In this document: piece after piece, positions 1 to 7,497 of the stretch
Layout: each line of letters begins with the position of its first letter
How positions within the stretch are numbered: position 1 is the stretch's first letter
NCBI RefSeq assembly: GCF_023715485.1
Contig: NZ_JAMBOF010000017.1
Coordinates: forward strand, 1 to 64,000
Origin: Mesobacillus subterraneus
Lineage (GTDB): Bacteria; Bacillota; Bacilli; Bacillales; Cytobacillaceae
Direction: 5' to 3'
DNA length: 64,000 nt
The notes under the pieces: generated by a model
Told to the model about the DNA's origin: nothing
What the model saw: only the letters and a program-made list of their open reading frames with translations
The model's database searches: none
Position numbers and translations under genes: made by a program

Positions 1-268
1 ATAGAGAAAACGGGGCACATAAAGAAAAGATATGTGCCCGGTTAAGGGAGGAAAGGGAATAACGGGGCACATAAAGTAATGATATCTGCCCCGTTAAGTG
101 AGAATAGAGAAAACGGGGCACATAAAGAAAAGATATGTGCCCGGTTAAGGGAGGAAAGGGAATAACGGGGCACATAAAGTAATGATATCTGCCCCGTTAA
201 GTGAGAATAGAGAAAACGGGGCACATAAAGTAGTGATATCTGCCCCGTTAGGTGAGGATAGGGAAAAA
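1..268. repeat. Five tandem ~51-52 bp hairpin-forming units
   Basis: The phrase CGGGGCACATAAAG recurs at 11, 63, 114, 166 and 217, giving alternating 52 and 51 bp spacing. Two unit types alternate (A-B-A-B, then a B variant), so there is also a 103-bp higher-order period. Each unit is an inverted repeat. Type B pairs AACGGGGCA with TGCCCCGTT; type A pairs GGGCACAT with ATGTGCCC. No unique spacers separate the units, so this is a tandem hairpin array, not a CRISPR. It begins at or before the window edge. The open frames crossing it are by-products of the repeat. Confidence 0.9.
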
Positions 269-590
269 TCGGTCACTTTCCTAACCCACAATCAGTACTC
301 AGAATGATCGGAGCTGTGTTGATGAATTATGCAGAGGAAGTTGGTAAAAGAATCATTAAAGAAGAAGTAGTGGGCTCGAAGAGAAATTATTGATGTATAG
401 GAAGATGCCCCCCCTTCCAGTGCACCTAAAACCTCCTGCTGTATTACCTGATTTTCGTTAGGAATTATTACACATAATAGTGGACTTGACTCAGAGACCC
501 GAACTATCGGGGCCAAAGCTTGAAATGTCTTTAGCCAGCCCTAGAACACACCTGAGTCTACCTGAAATTTACTTACAACTATTTTTGAGC
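269..590. other. Intergenic stretch without a convincing gene
   Basis: No frame here has a good ribosome binding site plus a protein-like composition. A short plus-strand frame ending in a stop at 391-393 (from about 283, including residues MIGAVLMNYAEEVG) looks mildly protein-like. It could be the decayed tail of a former gene, but I do not recognise it. Confidence 0.4.
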
Positions 591-622
591 AAAAAAAAAA
601 GCCCGGACTGCATTCCGGACTT
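591..622 (-). terminator. Intrinsic terminator, minus strand
   Basis: Read on the minus strand, AAGTCCGGA and TCCGGGCTT form a 9-bp stem with one T-G wobble around a 6-nt loop. An uninterrupted run of T follows. It would end transcripts coming from the small frame at 646-732 and/or bpsB. Confidence 0.75.
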
Positions 623-645
623 AGTCTAATTGAGAATATATCATT

Positions 646-732
646 TTAGTGTGGTTTAAGTACATTGCTTAGTACATATTTCATAAGTAAAGTATAAGCA
701 GCCACAGTCGACACAACTAACATAGAAACCAT
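646..732 (-). CDS. Possible 28-aa hydrophobic peptide
   Basis: A minus-strand frame starts MVSMLVVSTVAAY and ends KPH, with a central hydrophobic stretch long enough for one membrane helix. An AAGGATGG motif lies about 10 nt upstream of the ATG, and an intrinsic terminator follows at 591-622. A Fur-box-like 15-mer lies 74 nt upstream (806-820). I do not recognise the product. The frame stays open upstream without another ATG, so this could also be a remnant of a longer protein. The gene-sized arrangement of box, RBS, ORF and terminator is the only support. Confidence 0.3.
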   Translation of the reverse strand: MVSMLVVSTVAAYTLLMKYVLSNVLKPH

Positions 733-805
733 TGATATCACACCATCCTTGGAGTTCGATATTAACTGAGAACTATTTTCATCTTCAAGGAAAGTGTAAC
801 ACTAT

Positions 806-820
806 TGATTATCATTTTCA
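806..820. promoter_or_regulatory. Fur-box-like 15-mer
   Basis: TGATTATCATTTTCA reads TGAAAATGATAATCA on the minus strand. It matches 12 of 14 defined positions of the Bacillus 7-1-7 Fur consensus TGATAAT-N-ATTATCA. It lies between the end of bpsB and the small frame at 646-732. Assignment to Fur is an inference from the match. Confidence 0.4.
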
Positions 821-831
821 ATGGCCTAACT

Positions 832-1401
832 TCAACTGTCACACTTATTTAACAAATTCGGAACGAAGCGGCGCTTATTATTGAACTCGCTTTCATATTT
901 TGTCAACTCTCTCAATGCTTTTTCTTCAGCAGGTATCCTGATTGAAAGGATGATGATATTCAATAGAGTAAAAATAGCCATGGTGAAATAAGCATTGAAC
1001 ATCAGCGGGATAACGATCAATTCAACCGCGACTATTAAATAATTCGGATGCTTGATAATTTTGTATGGTCCTTTTTTGACCACTTCCGCTCCAGGAAGGA
1101 TGATGATTTTTGTATTCCAGAACTTTCCTAACGATGTCAATGCCCATATTCTCATTGCCTGTGTTACTAAAAACAATGCTAGCAGAACTGGCCAGTATGC
1201 TGAGAGATTTTTATCAAAATATATTACTTCAAGTATCAAGACAATGAAAAAAGCGGAATGGATGAATACCATTGCAGGATAATGCCCCTGTCCGAATTCA
1301 ATCGCACCTTTGCTTTTCATCCATGCTTCATTTTTCCGGGCTACTACTAATTCAGTCAACCTCTGAATGATGACCATTCCAACAAAGACGAAAAACAACA
1401 T
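832..1401 (-). CDS. bpsB: Isoprenylcysteine carboxyl methyltransferase family protein (BpsB/YpbQ-like)
   Basis: A 189-residue integral membrane protein with about five hydrophobic segments. The ICMT-family C-terminal signature is present: GPYKIIKHPNYL near residue 110 and the late E-E-x-x-L segment (AEEKALREL), which form the S-adenosylmethionine site in this family. In B. subtilis the homologue BpsB (YpbQ) O-methylates alkylpyrones made by the neighbouring type III polyketide synthase, and the same gene pair is seen here. The start ATG lies 1 nt after the bpsA stop, with its GAGGTGG ribosome site inside the bpsA tail, so the two are translationally coupled. Membrane location and alkylpyrone substrate are inferred from family and context. 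Confidence 0.85.
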   Translation of the reverse strand: MLFFVFVGMVIIQRLTELVVARKNEAWMKSKGAIEFGQGHYPAMVFIHSAFFIVLILEVIYFDKNLSAYWPVLLALFLVTQAMRIWALTSLGKFWNTKIIILPGAEVVKKGPYKIIKHPNYLIVAVELIVIPLMFNAYFTMAIFTLLNIIILSIRIPAEEKALRELTKYESEFNNKRRFVPNLLNKCDS

Positions 1402-1402
1402 A

Positions 1403-2488
1403 TTATTCCCACCTCATTAACAGCAATTCCGAACTAAAGCCTGGCCCAAGCGCGGCAGCAAGTCCAAGGTCCCCTTCCTGGGCAGTCTCCATGAATCTCC
1501 TTAAAACATACAAAATCGTCGCTGAGGACATATTTCCATATTCCTTTAAGACATCAAGAGAGATGTTCGTCATCGATTCCGGCAAATTCAGTGCAGAGAC
1601 ATAAGCTTCCAGGACCTTCTTTCCCCCTGGGTGAGCGATAAAATGGTCCAGGTCAGAAACAGTGAACCCATTAGCATTTAAAAAGCGAAGGACATTCGGC
1701 TGAAGCCAGGATTCAATTATAGAAGGAATGTCTTTAGAAAATACGACATACAGACCCTCATTTTTAACATCCCATCCCATAACATCAAGCGAGTCAGGCA
1801 TAGTTGTCGATTGCGTGCCGATAATCTTAGGTGCAGACTGCTTTTTCGTTAACGCTTCATATCCCGATTCTTCACCGCAAATAAGTGTGCACGCAACACC
1901 GTCCGCAAACAGCGAGGTTCCAATCAGATTGCTTTTTGACCTGTCATTTCGCTGGAAAGTCAAGCTGCAAAGTTCAATAGAAAGGACCAGGACCTTTGCT
2001 TTCGGATAAGCCAGGCAATATTCATAAGCTCGTGAAAGTCCTGCAGCACCCCCAGCACATCCGAGCCCCCAAATCGGGATCCTTTTAGTAAATTGTGATG
2101 AAGGAAGGATATTCATGATTCTTGCATCAATACTTGGTGTCGACAATCCTGTACTGCTGATTGTAAAAATTGCATCTATTTCTTCAAAATGAACTTTTCT
2201 TTTCAAGAATTCGCTACTTTCGAGGCATTTGGTGATTGCTTCTGCCCCAAGCTCGACAGCTGTCTCGATATAAGCATCATTTTTTTCTTCAAATGAATGA
2301 TCATGGTCGAACCAATCCAAATCTTTTGCAAAATGCCGTTTCTCTATTTGCCCATTCTGAAAAACAGTAAGCAGCCTTTTTATATCGCTAAAAGATTCAT
2401 TAAATATTTTTTCAGCAAATTCCATCACTTTTTCTTGTTCAATTGAATGTGGCGGGACTGCTTCTGCAGCGGAAATGATTCTTGGCAT
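1403..2488 (-). CDS. bpsA: Type III polyketide synthase (alkylpyrone synthase)
   Basis: Chalcone/stilbene synthase fold with the full catalytic triad: Cys in WGLGCAGGAAGL (residue 144 from the chosen start), His in FIAHPGGKK and Asn in EYGNMSSAT. Family members condense long-chain acyl-CoA with malonyl-CoA to give triketide/tetraketide alkylpyrones; B. subtilis BpsA is the nearest described example. The open frame extends 14 codons further upstream, but GAGGAG sits 7-8 nt before the ATG at 2488. Starting there gives 361 residues, the usual length, beginning MPRIISAAEAVPP. It is the first gene of the two-gene bpsA-bpsB unit. Confidence 0.9.
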   Translation of the reverse strand: MPRIISAAEAVPPHSIEQEKVMEFAEKIFNESFSDIKRLLTVFQNGQIEKRHFAKDLDWFDHDHSFEEKNDAYIETAVELGAEAITKCLESSEFLKRKVHFEEIDAIFTISSTGLSTPSIDARIMNILPSSQFTKRIPIWGLGCAGGAAGLSRAYEYCLAYPKAKVLVLSIELCSLTFQRNDRSKSNLIGTSLFADGVACTLICGEESGYEALTKKQSAPKIIGTQSTTMPDSLDVMGWDVKNEGLYVVFSKDIPSIIESWLQPNVLRFLNANGFTVSDLDHFIAHPGGKKVLEAYVSALNLPESMTNISLDVLKEYGNMSSATILYVLRRFMETAQEGDLGLAAALGPGFSSELLLMRWE

Positions 2489-2570
2489 GTCTATACTCTC
2501 CTCACATATATGTACGGTTACTTTTTCCATTTACCCGAAGAGTATGCAGCCAAACAATTGTTTCTAATTC

Positions 2571-2608
2571 AAAAGAAAAAAAGGCTTCCCACAAATAGAG
2601 GGAAGCCT
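2571..2608 (-). terminator. Intrinsic terminator after the SDR gene
   Basis: On the minus strand AGGCTTCCC and GGGAAGCCT form a perfect 9-bp stem with a 9-nt loop, followed by a T-rich tail. It lies between the SDR stop and the bpsA start, so bpsA is probably transcribed from its own promoter. Confidence 0.85.
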
Positions 2609-2696
2609 AACGTTTTGAAGGAGTTGCTGTGCAATTTCATTATACATCGCCGCCAGCCCCTGTACATTATAAAATCTTTACCAGTTGACAACCAGC

Positions 2697-3470
2697 TCAA
2701 AAACCATGAATTGTCATGCCGCCATCCACGAATAATGTCTGTCCTGTCACGTAATTTCCAGCATCGGAGCTTAAAAAGACCACTGGGCCAACAAGTTCTG
2801 GCAATTCGCCGATACGTTTTAATGGCGTCACTGCGAGGATATCCTTCACATATTCTTCATCAGAAAGAAGATTTTCAGTTAAAGGTGTTTTGAAATACCA
2901 GGGCCCTATGGCGTTCACATTTATTCCGTATTGGCCCCACTCCATTGCAAGCACTTTTGTCATCTGCATGAGCCCAGCTTTCGTGGCGGCATAGACAACG
3001 CCCGTCCTAAGGGCGACATGGCCGGCAACAGATGCGATATTGATGATTTTACCACCAGATGACTGGTCTCTCATGATTTCCCCAGCTTCCTGCGACATCA
3101 TGAACGCAGATTTTAAATTCGTATCCATGATGGTCTGCCATTCCTCATCTGTAGCTTCGAGTGCCTTTGACCGGATATTCATTCCTGCGTTATTAACAAG
3201 TATATCGATCTTTCCAAAATGAGACTTCACTTCAACAATCGCCTTATGTACCTGTTCCCTCTTTGTTACATCAGCAGGAAGCACCAATGCTTTTCTTCCA
3301 AGACCAATAATCTCTGCAGCCGTACCGTTTAAATCGCCCTCCGTACGTGCCAGCAATGCGACATCAGCACCTGCTTCTGCAAGTCCGATGGCAAGAGCCC
3401 TTCCTATTCCACGTCCTGCCCCTGTGACCACAGCAGTCTTCCCTTCAAGTTCAAACGAAGGTAAAAACAT
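2697..3470 (-). CDS. SDR family NAD(P)-dependent oxidoreductase
   Basis: Classical short-chain dehydrogenase of 257 residues. The cofactor-binding TGAGRGIG motif lies at the N terminus, followed by NNAG, the catalytic Ser in IASVAG and YAATK with the Tyr/Lys pair. The GPW and VDGG segments near the C terminus are also typical. The sequence resembles gluconate 5-dehydrogenase/3-oxoacyl-ACP reductase-like members, but the substrate cannot be read from sequence. The start at 3470 is preferred over an ATG three codons upstream because AGAGG then lies 9 nt away. It is a single-gene unit with its own terminator and no pathway partner next to it. Confidence 0.85.
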   Translation of the reverse strand: MFLPSFELEGKTAVVTGAGRGIGRALAIGLAEAGADVALLARTEGDLNGTAAEIIGLGRKALVLPADVTKREQVHKAIVEVKSHFGKIDILVNNAGMNIRSKALEATDEEWQTIMDTNLKSAFMMSQEAGEIMRDQSSGGKIINIASVAGHVALRTGVVYAATKAGLMQMTKVLAMEWGQYGINVNAIGPWYFKTPLTENLLSDEEYVKDILAVTPLKRIGELPELVGPVVFLSSDAGNYVTGQTLFVDGGMTIHGF

Positions 3471-3550
3471 GTACATCATCCTCTCAATATTACATTGCCT
3501 TTATTTTATCATAATGGTTCTTGGAATGAAGAGATAACGGCTCACCTAAC

Positions 3551-3578
3551 AGCAAAAGCACCGGACAGCCGATGCTTT
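3551..3578 (-). terminator. Probable intrinsic terminator after the zinc-ribbon gene
   Basis: On the minus strand AAAGCATCGG-CTGT-CCGGTGCTTT forms a 10-bp stem with one wobble. It is followed only by a short TTTTGCTGTT tract, so strength is uncertain. Confidence 0.55.
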
Positions 3579-3596
3579 ACTCGTAGTACATGAAGA

Positions 3597-3722
3597 TTAT
3601 TTTTCATTGGATTGTTTCTGAACTTCAATCCAGATCTTCTTTTCTGCAGCACTGCCGCATTTTTTACAAATCTTCATTTCATCATAGATTAGACGACAAT
3701 GGTCACAATAAAATTTTTGCAT
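3597..3722 (-). CDS. Small zinc-ribbon protein, 41 aa
   Basis: A minus-strand frame starts MQKFYCDHCRLIYDE and carries two CxxC knuckles (CDHC and CKKC) about 13 residues apart, the pattern of a treble-clef/zinc-ribbon metal site. The tail is charged. AGGAAGTGAG lies just upstream of the ATG and a hairpin terminator follows. It is a stand-alone gene between the SDR gene and the divergent ba3 oxidase operon. No specific family is recognised; nucleic-acid or protein binding through zinc would be the usual guess for such a ribbon. Confidence 0.7.
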   Translation of the reverse strand: MQKFYCDHCRLIYDEMKICKKCGSAAEKKIWIEVQKQSNEK

Positions 3723-3913
3723 CTATCTCACTTCCTGAAAAAACCATTTTCTATTAGTTTATGATCGGTTTTTTAAATGGTGAGTCCTGTTTCAACATTA
3801 TATATTTGTTTTGTCAACCCGTTTGGTCACACCTGACTTCCCCACTCACTCGGATTTGCTCATATTTTCACATGTGTATTTTCACAGATTATTCACATTT
3901 ACCCTACTGGTCA

Positions 3914-3929
3914 TGTGACTTAAATCACT
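3914..3929. promoter_or_regulatory. Fnr/Crp-type operator upstream of ba3 oxidase
   Basis: TGTGA-CTTAAA-TCACT is a full match to the TGTGA-N6-TCAC(A/T) palindrome used by Bacillus Fnr and other Crp-family proteins. It lies about 160-175 nt before the first oxidase gene and about 75 nt upstream of the likely -35 element. Confidence 0.7.
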
Positions 3930-3981
3930 GTATTCATGCGTTTTCACCATTAACATAGTAAATATATCAGGTATGAACAAT

Positions 3982-4032
3982 TTGTGAACTGCACAAAACC
4001 ATATTTACGTTTCCAAATTGTTTTGTATTATG
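3982..4032 (+). promoter_or_regulatory. Probable promoter with ResD-like palindrome for the ba3 oxidase operon
   Basis: TTTACG (4005-4010) and TATTAT (4027-4032), separated by 16 nt, resemble sigma-A -35/-10 elements. Immediately upstream, TTTGTG-AACTG-CACAAA (3982-3998) is an inverted repeat. Its left half, TTTGTGAAC, differs by one base from the TTTGTGAAT site recognised by the redox response regulator ResD. Both assignments are inferences from motif similarity. Confidence 0.45.
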
Positions 4033-4088
4033 AGAATGTACTTATTAATTTATTAACTTACTTATTTATGCGAAGGGAGTGGACCGGG

Positions 4089-4238
4089 ATGGCACAGCCT
4101 GGAATCGGGAAGAAAACAAACACAAAGGTGGAAGATCAATCTTCCTTGAAAGGAACACTTGCATCGGTTTTCTTGTTGGGGTTCTTTTTAATCATTACAT
4201 GGGTTGGCGTTTATTTTTTATTTTTAGATCGTTTCTAG
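4089..4238 (+). CDS. cbaD: ba3-type cytochrome c oxidase small subunit IIa
   Basis: A 49-residue protein with a polar N terminus and one transmembrane helix (about residues 21-45, rich in L, F, I and V) ending DRF. Small single-helix subunit IIa proteins precede subunit II in ba3 oxidase operons of Thermus and bacilli, which is the placement seen here. A longer in-frame extension upstream exists, but the ATG at 4089 has an AAGGGAG site about 10 nt upstream and gives the normal size. It is the first gene of a three-gene operon; subunit II starts 27 nt downstream. Confidence 0.8.
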   Translation: MAQPGIGKKTNTKVEDQSSLKGTLASVFLLGFFLIITWVGVYFLFLDRF

Positions 4239-4265
4239 AAGAGACCAAAAGGGGAGAAAGAAGAT

Positions 4266-4742
4266 ATGCATATTCATAAGTTTGAAAAAATTTGGCTTAT
4301 ATTCGGGATCACGACACTTCTCGTTTTCCTATCAGTCATTGGCGTTAGTGCCTTCTATCTAGGCAATCAGCCTCCAAGCTGTCTTGCGACCATTAATCCT
4401 GAGAAGGTGGATACTACAGCACCTTTCGATAAGCCTGGCTTAAAAAAGGTGGAAGGTAAAGAATGGGATTATGAACTAGTTTTCGTAGCATCCGCTTTTG
4501 CTTACAACCCTGGACAGGTTGAAGTTCCTAAGGGAGCAAAGGTAAAAGTAATTGCTACTACAAAGGATGTTATCCACGGCTTTGAGGTTGCGGGTACAAA
4601 TATCAACATGATGCTTGAGCCGGGTTTCATCAGTGAATATGTCACTACTTTTGACAAGGCTGGCGAATATCTGATTGTTTGTAATGAGTACTGTGGTGTA
4701 GGCCACCATATGATGTCGTCTAAAATTGAGGTGGTAGAATAA
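4266..4742 (+). CDS. cbaB: ba3-type cytochrome c oxidase subunit II (CuA)
   Basis: 158 residues: one N-terminal membrane anchor (about residues 10-31), then an extracytoplasmic cupredoxin domain. The binuclear CuA ligands are all visible: His104 (VIHGF), Cys139 and Cys143 (VCNEYCGVGHHMM), Glu141 through its backbone, His147 and Met150. The protein takes electrons from cytochrome c and passes them to subunit I. The single anchor and short length are typical of the ba3 type rather than the two-helix aa3/caa3 type. The stop overlaps the next start (TAATG), indicating translational coupling. Confidence 0.93.
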   Translation: MHIHKFEKIWLIFGITTLLVFLSVIGVSAFYLGNQPPSCLATINPEKVDTTAPFDKPGLKKVEGKEWDYELVFVASAFAYNPGQVEVPKGAKVKVIATTKDVIHGFEVAGTNINMMLEPGFISEYVTTFDKAGEYLIVCNEYCGVGHHMMSSKIEVVE

Positions 4743-6397
4743 TGAGTACGAAGTCAATTAATACAATCGTTGACCGCCGGGATGGCAAATTGGCGATGGC
4801 TCACTTTTATGTAGCGTTCATCGCTTTGGCGATTGGGGGTCTAGCAGGCTTGCTGCAGACTTTGGTCCGCTCCGGCAAATACGAACTTCCATGGGGCATC
4901 GGTTATTACCAGGTTTTAACCGTGCACGGAGTCGTTTTAGGTCTTGTGTTAACAACATTCTTCATCATGGGCTTCCAGCTTGCAGCTGTCAGTAGGACTT
5001 CCGGTGCCTTGACAGATAAGCAGCGAATGACTGGATGGATCGGTTTCTGGCTGATGACAATCGGAACAGTTATGGCCGCGGTCATGATTCTTTTGAATGA
5101 AGCTTCTGTACTTTATACTTTTTACGCTCCATTACAGGCACATGCACTTTATTATGTAGGTCTTACACTTGTGATTGTCGGCAGCTGGATTGATGGCGCC
5201 GCTTTGATCATGGCTTATGCTTCATGGAGAAAAGCTAATCCTGGCAAACCAAGCCCGCTTCTGACATTCATGGCAATCGTCAATACACTGTTATGGATCG
5301 TCGCGACGATTGGCGTTGCTGCTACAGTTTTATTCCAATTGCTTCCTTGGTCACTTGGCCTTGTAGAACGCGTTGATGTATTGGTGAGCCGTACATTATT
5401 CTGGTACTTCGGCCACCCGCTTGTTTACTTCTGGCTGTTGCCTGCTTATATGGCATGGTATGCGATTGTTCCAAAAATCATCGGCGGAAAGATTTTCTCT
5501 GATTCATTGGCAAGGATGTCCTTTATCCTGTTCCTGTTATTCTCGATTCCGGTGGGTTTCCACCATCAATTGATGGAACCGGGGATTGATCCAGCATGGA
5601 AATTCCTTCAGGTTATCCTGACATTCCTTGTAATCATCCCTTCTTTAATGACTGCGTTTTCGTTGTTTGCAACGTTCGAAATGTTTGGCCGTTCAAAGGG
5701 TGCTACTGGCCTCTTCGGATGGGTTAAGAAGCTCCCTTGGGGAGATGCGCGTTTCGCGGTGCCATTCATCGGGATGCTCGCTTTCATTCCTGCCGGTGCA
5801 GGCGGCGTAATCAACGCTTCCCACCAGCTGAACCAGGTTGTGCATAATACAATCTGGGTAACAGGTCATTTCCATTTAACACTTGCTACATCTGTCATCT
5901 TAACGTTCTTCGGGATTTCCTATTGGCTGGTCCCTCACCTGACAGGAAGAGTATTGACAAAAGCAATGAACAAATTAGCTATCATCCAGGCAGTGATTTG
6001 GGCAATCGGAATGACATTCATGTCTGGCGCAATGCACGCAGCCGGTTTGCTTGGAGCTCCACGCCGCTCATCATTCTCTACTTACGGAGGATCAGAACAG
6101 GCTGCAGAATGGATACCATACCAGGTAGCACAAGCTGTAGGCGGCTCAATCCTGTTCCTTGGAATCATTTTGATGCTTTACATCTTCATCAACCTAGCAT
6201 TCTTTGCACCTAAAGGAGAGCAGGAATTCCCAGTCGGGGAAGTTGCTGACGCAGCGGAGAAAACTCCGATGGTATTCGAAAACTGGAAGCTCTGGATCGG
6301 CATTACCGTACTGCTAATCCTTTTCGCGTACACAATACCATTCATCGACATGATCCAGAATGCGCCTATCGGTTCGAAGGGATATAAATTCTTCTAA
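4742..6397 (+). CDS. cbaA: ba3-type cytochrome c oxidase subunit I
   Basis: A 551-residue heme-copper oxidase subunit with about 13 transmembrane helices. A low-spin heme His is in TVHGVVLG. The CuB His and crosslinked Tyr helix is GHPLVYFWLLPAY, the CuB histidine pair is in GFHHQL, and the heme histidines are in GHFHLTL. The GHPLVYFWLLPAY form with an otherwise reduced proton channel is typical of the B (ba3) family, which has high oxygen affinity and, in some members, side activity on NO. It reduces oxygen at the cytoplasmic membrane. The upstream Fnr- and ResD-like sites suggest induction at low oxygen. Confidence 0.95.
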   Translation: MSTKSINTIVDRRDGKLAMAHFYVAFIALAIGGLAGLLQTLVRSGKYELPWGIGYYQVLTVHGVVLGLVLTTFFIMGFQLAAVSRTSGALTDKQRMTGWIGFWLMTIGTVMAAVMILLNEASVLYTFYAPLQAHALYYVGLTLVIVGSWIDGAALIMAYASWRKANPGKPSPLLTFMAIVNTLLWIVATIGVAATVLFQLLPWSLGLVERVDVLVSRTLFWYFGHPLVYFWLLPAYMAWYAIVPKIIGGKIFSDSLARMSFILFLLFSIPVGFHHQLMEPGIDPAWKFLQVILTFLVIIPSLMTAFSLFATFEMFGRSKGATGLFGWVKKLPWGDARFAVPFIGMLAFIPAGAGGVINASHQLNQVVHNTIWVTGHFHLTLATSVILTFFGISYWLVPHLTGRVLTKAMNKLAIIQAVIWAIGMTFMSGAMHAAGLLGAPRRSSFSTYGGSEQAAEWIPYQVAQAVGGSILFLGIILMLYIFINLAFFAPKGEQEFPVGEVADAAEKTPMVFENWKLWIGITVLLILFAYTIPFIDMIQNAPIGSKGYKFF

Positions 6398-6443
6398 ACC
6401 ATAGTACCTTGGTCAGGTTGGAATATTGAATCGAGATTAACTT

Positions 6444-6483
6444 AAAAAGCACTTCACTGATCAAACAGTGAAGTGCTTTTTTG
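6444..6483. terminator. Strong bidirectional terminator
   Basis: AAAGCACTTCACTG-ATCAAA-CAGTGAAGTGCTTT is a long perfect stem with A-run and T-run flanks. It serves the oxidase operon on the plus strand and the convergent EamA gene on the minus strand. Confidence 0.9.
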
Positions 6484-6535
6484 TGATATCAAAGGAACGT
6501 AAGTCACCCGATGCTGGATTCGATTTGAACGATGG

Positions 6536-7450
6536 TTATCTATAAGCGGACATCTTCGGCTTTTCTTTATTCCTTGCCGGCAGCGAGATATTTACCGCTA
6601 CTACCGAAATGATGATCAGCATTGAACCCAGCATCTGAAGGATTCCAAGGCGATCACCATATACGATAACCCCGAGCAAGGTGGCAATGATGGGTTCAAG
6701 CGTTGCCACCACGGCTGCGGTGCTGCTTTCCGTTCTCTCAAGACCCCACGAGTAGGCAAAGTAAGCGAGCACTGTCGGGAAAATCCCCAGCCCGATTGCG
6801 TATAACCATGTATCACCCTGTAACAGAATAGATGATTTTCCTGCGATCCCCGTTGTAGGTACCAGGGCCAATGAAGCAACGATGAATGTATACATAGTAA
6901 CAGTAAAAGGATGGTACCGCCTTAATGCCACTTTGCCAAAAATACTGTACAATGCATAGCCAAACCCAGCACCAAGTCCAATTAGGATACTGATTGTGGA
7001 AAAAGAAGCCCCTGCCTGGCCATTGATCCCAGCAGCCAGGGTACAGCCTACAATCGTCAATAATATCGCCAGCAGCTTTTTCCTGTTGATGCTTTCTTTC
7101 AGAAAGATAAAAGACAAAATGGCTACGAATGCAGGAGATGTATATAGCAAGGCAACAGCAATAGGTATATTCATAAGATTAATCGCTGTAAAGTAGGACC
7201 AGTTAAAAAAGACAATGCTTAATATACCTGTACCGAAAAAAAGGTGCATATCTTTCAGTCTTACTTTTAGATGGCTCCGAAAGAATGTGATACCTATCAA
7301 AAAAAGAATTATTGCAGCGGTGACTACCCTGATTGTGACGATTTCCATTGCGCTGAAACCAGTATTCGACAACCCTTTTACAAAAAAACCAATCAGGCCC
7401 CACATTGCTGCAGCAAATGCAATCATGATATAAGGCAATTTTTTAGACAT
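6536..7450 (-). CDS. EamA/DMT-family transporter
   Basis: A 304-residue protein with ten predicted membrane helices arranged as two EamA repeats. The first begins YIMIAFAAAMWGLIGFF; the second, after a short cytoplasmic link, contains LERTESSTAAVVATLEPI, the conserved end of the repeat. These are drug/metabolite exporters, often of amino acids or nucleosides; the substrate is not predictable. An ATG 13 codons upstream is rejected because it lies inside the hairpin that terminates the preceding gene. Starting at 7450 puts GGTGAAGG close upstream, a weak and tight site, so the exact start is uncertain. Confidence 0.8.
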   Translation of the reverse strand: MSKKLPYIMIAFAAAMWGLIGFFVKGLSNTGFSAMEIVTIRVVTAAIILFLIGITFFRSHLKVRLKDMHLFFGTGILSIVFFNWSYFTAINLMNIPIAVALLYTSPAFVAILSFIFLKESINRKKLLAILLTIVGCTLAAGINGQAGASFSTISILIGLGAGFGYALYSIFGKVALRRYHPFTVTMYTFIVASLALVPTTGIAGKSSILLQGDTWLYAIGLGIFPTVLAYFAYSWGLERTESSTAAVVATLEPIIATLLGVIVYGDRLGILQMLGSMLIIISVVAVNISLPARNKEKPKMSAYR

Positions 7451-7465
7451 ACCTTCACCACACAG

Positions 7466-7490
7466 AAAAGATGGCAGCTGCACTGCCATC
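7466..7490 (-). terminator. Intrinsic terminator after the M32 carboxypeptidase gene
   Basis: GATGGCAG-CTGCA-CTGCCATC is a perfect 8-bp stem. On the minus strand it is followed by TTTTCTGTG. It sits immediately after the peptidase stop. Confidence 0.65.
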
Positions 7491-7497
7491 CAAATTT

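Noticed and set aside
42-224. 60-residue minus-strand frame over the tandem repeats
   Set aside because: It is created by the repeat period (repeated SLFSLN-type phrases) and has no ribosome site.
1-268. CRISPR-like periodic repeats at the left edge
   Set aside because: Units are contiguous with no unique spacers, repeats are themselves palindromic, and no cas-like genes are near.
292-516. 74-residue minus-strand frame
   Set aside because: Composition is not protein-like and no Shine-Dalgarno is present.
3761-3958. 65-residue plus-strand frame upstream of the ba3 operon
   Set aside because: No ribosome site, Cys/His/aromatic-rich random composition, and it covers the probable operator region.
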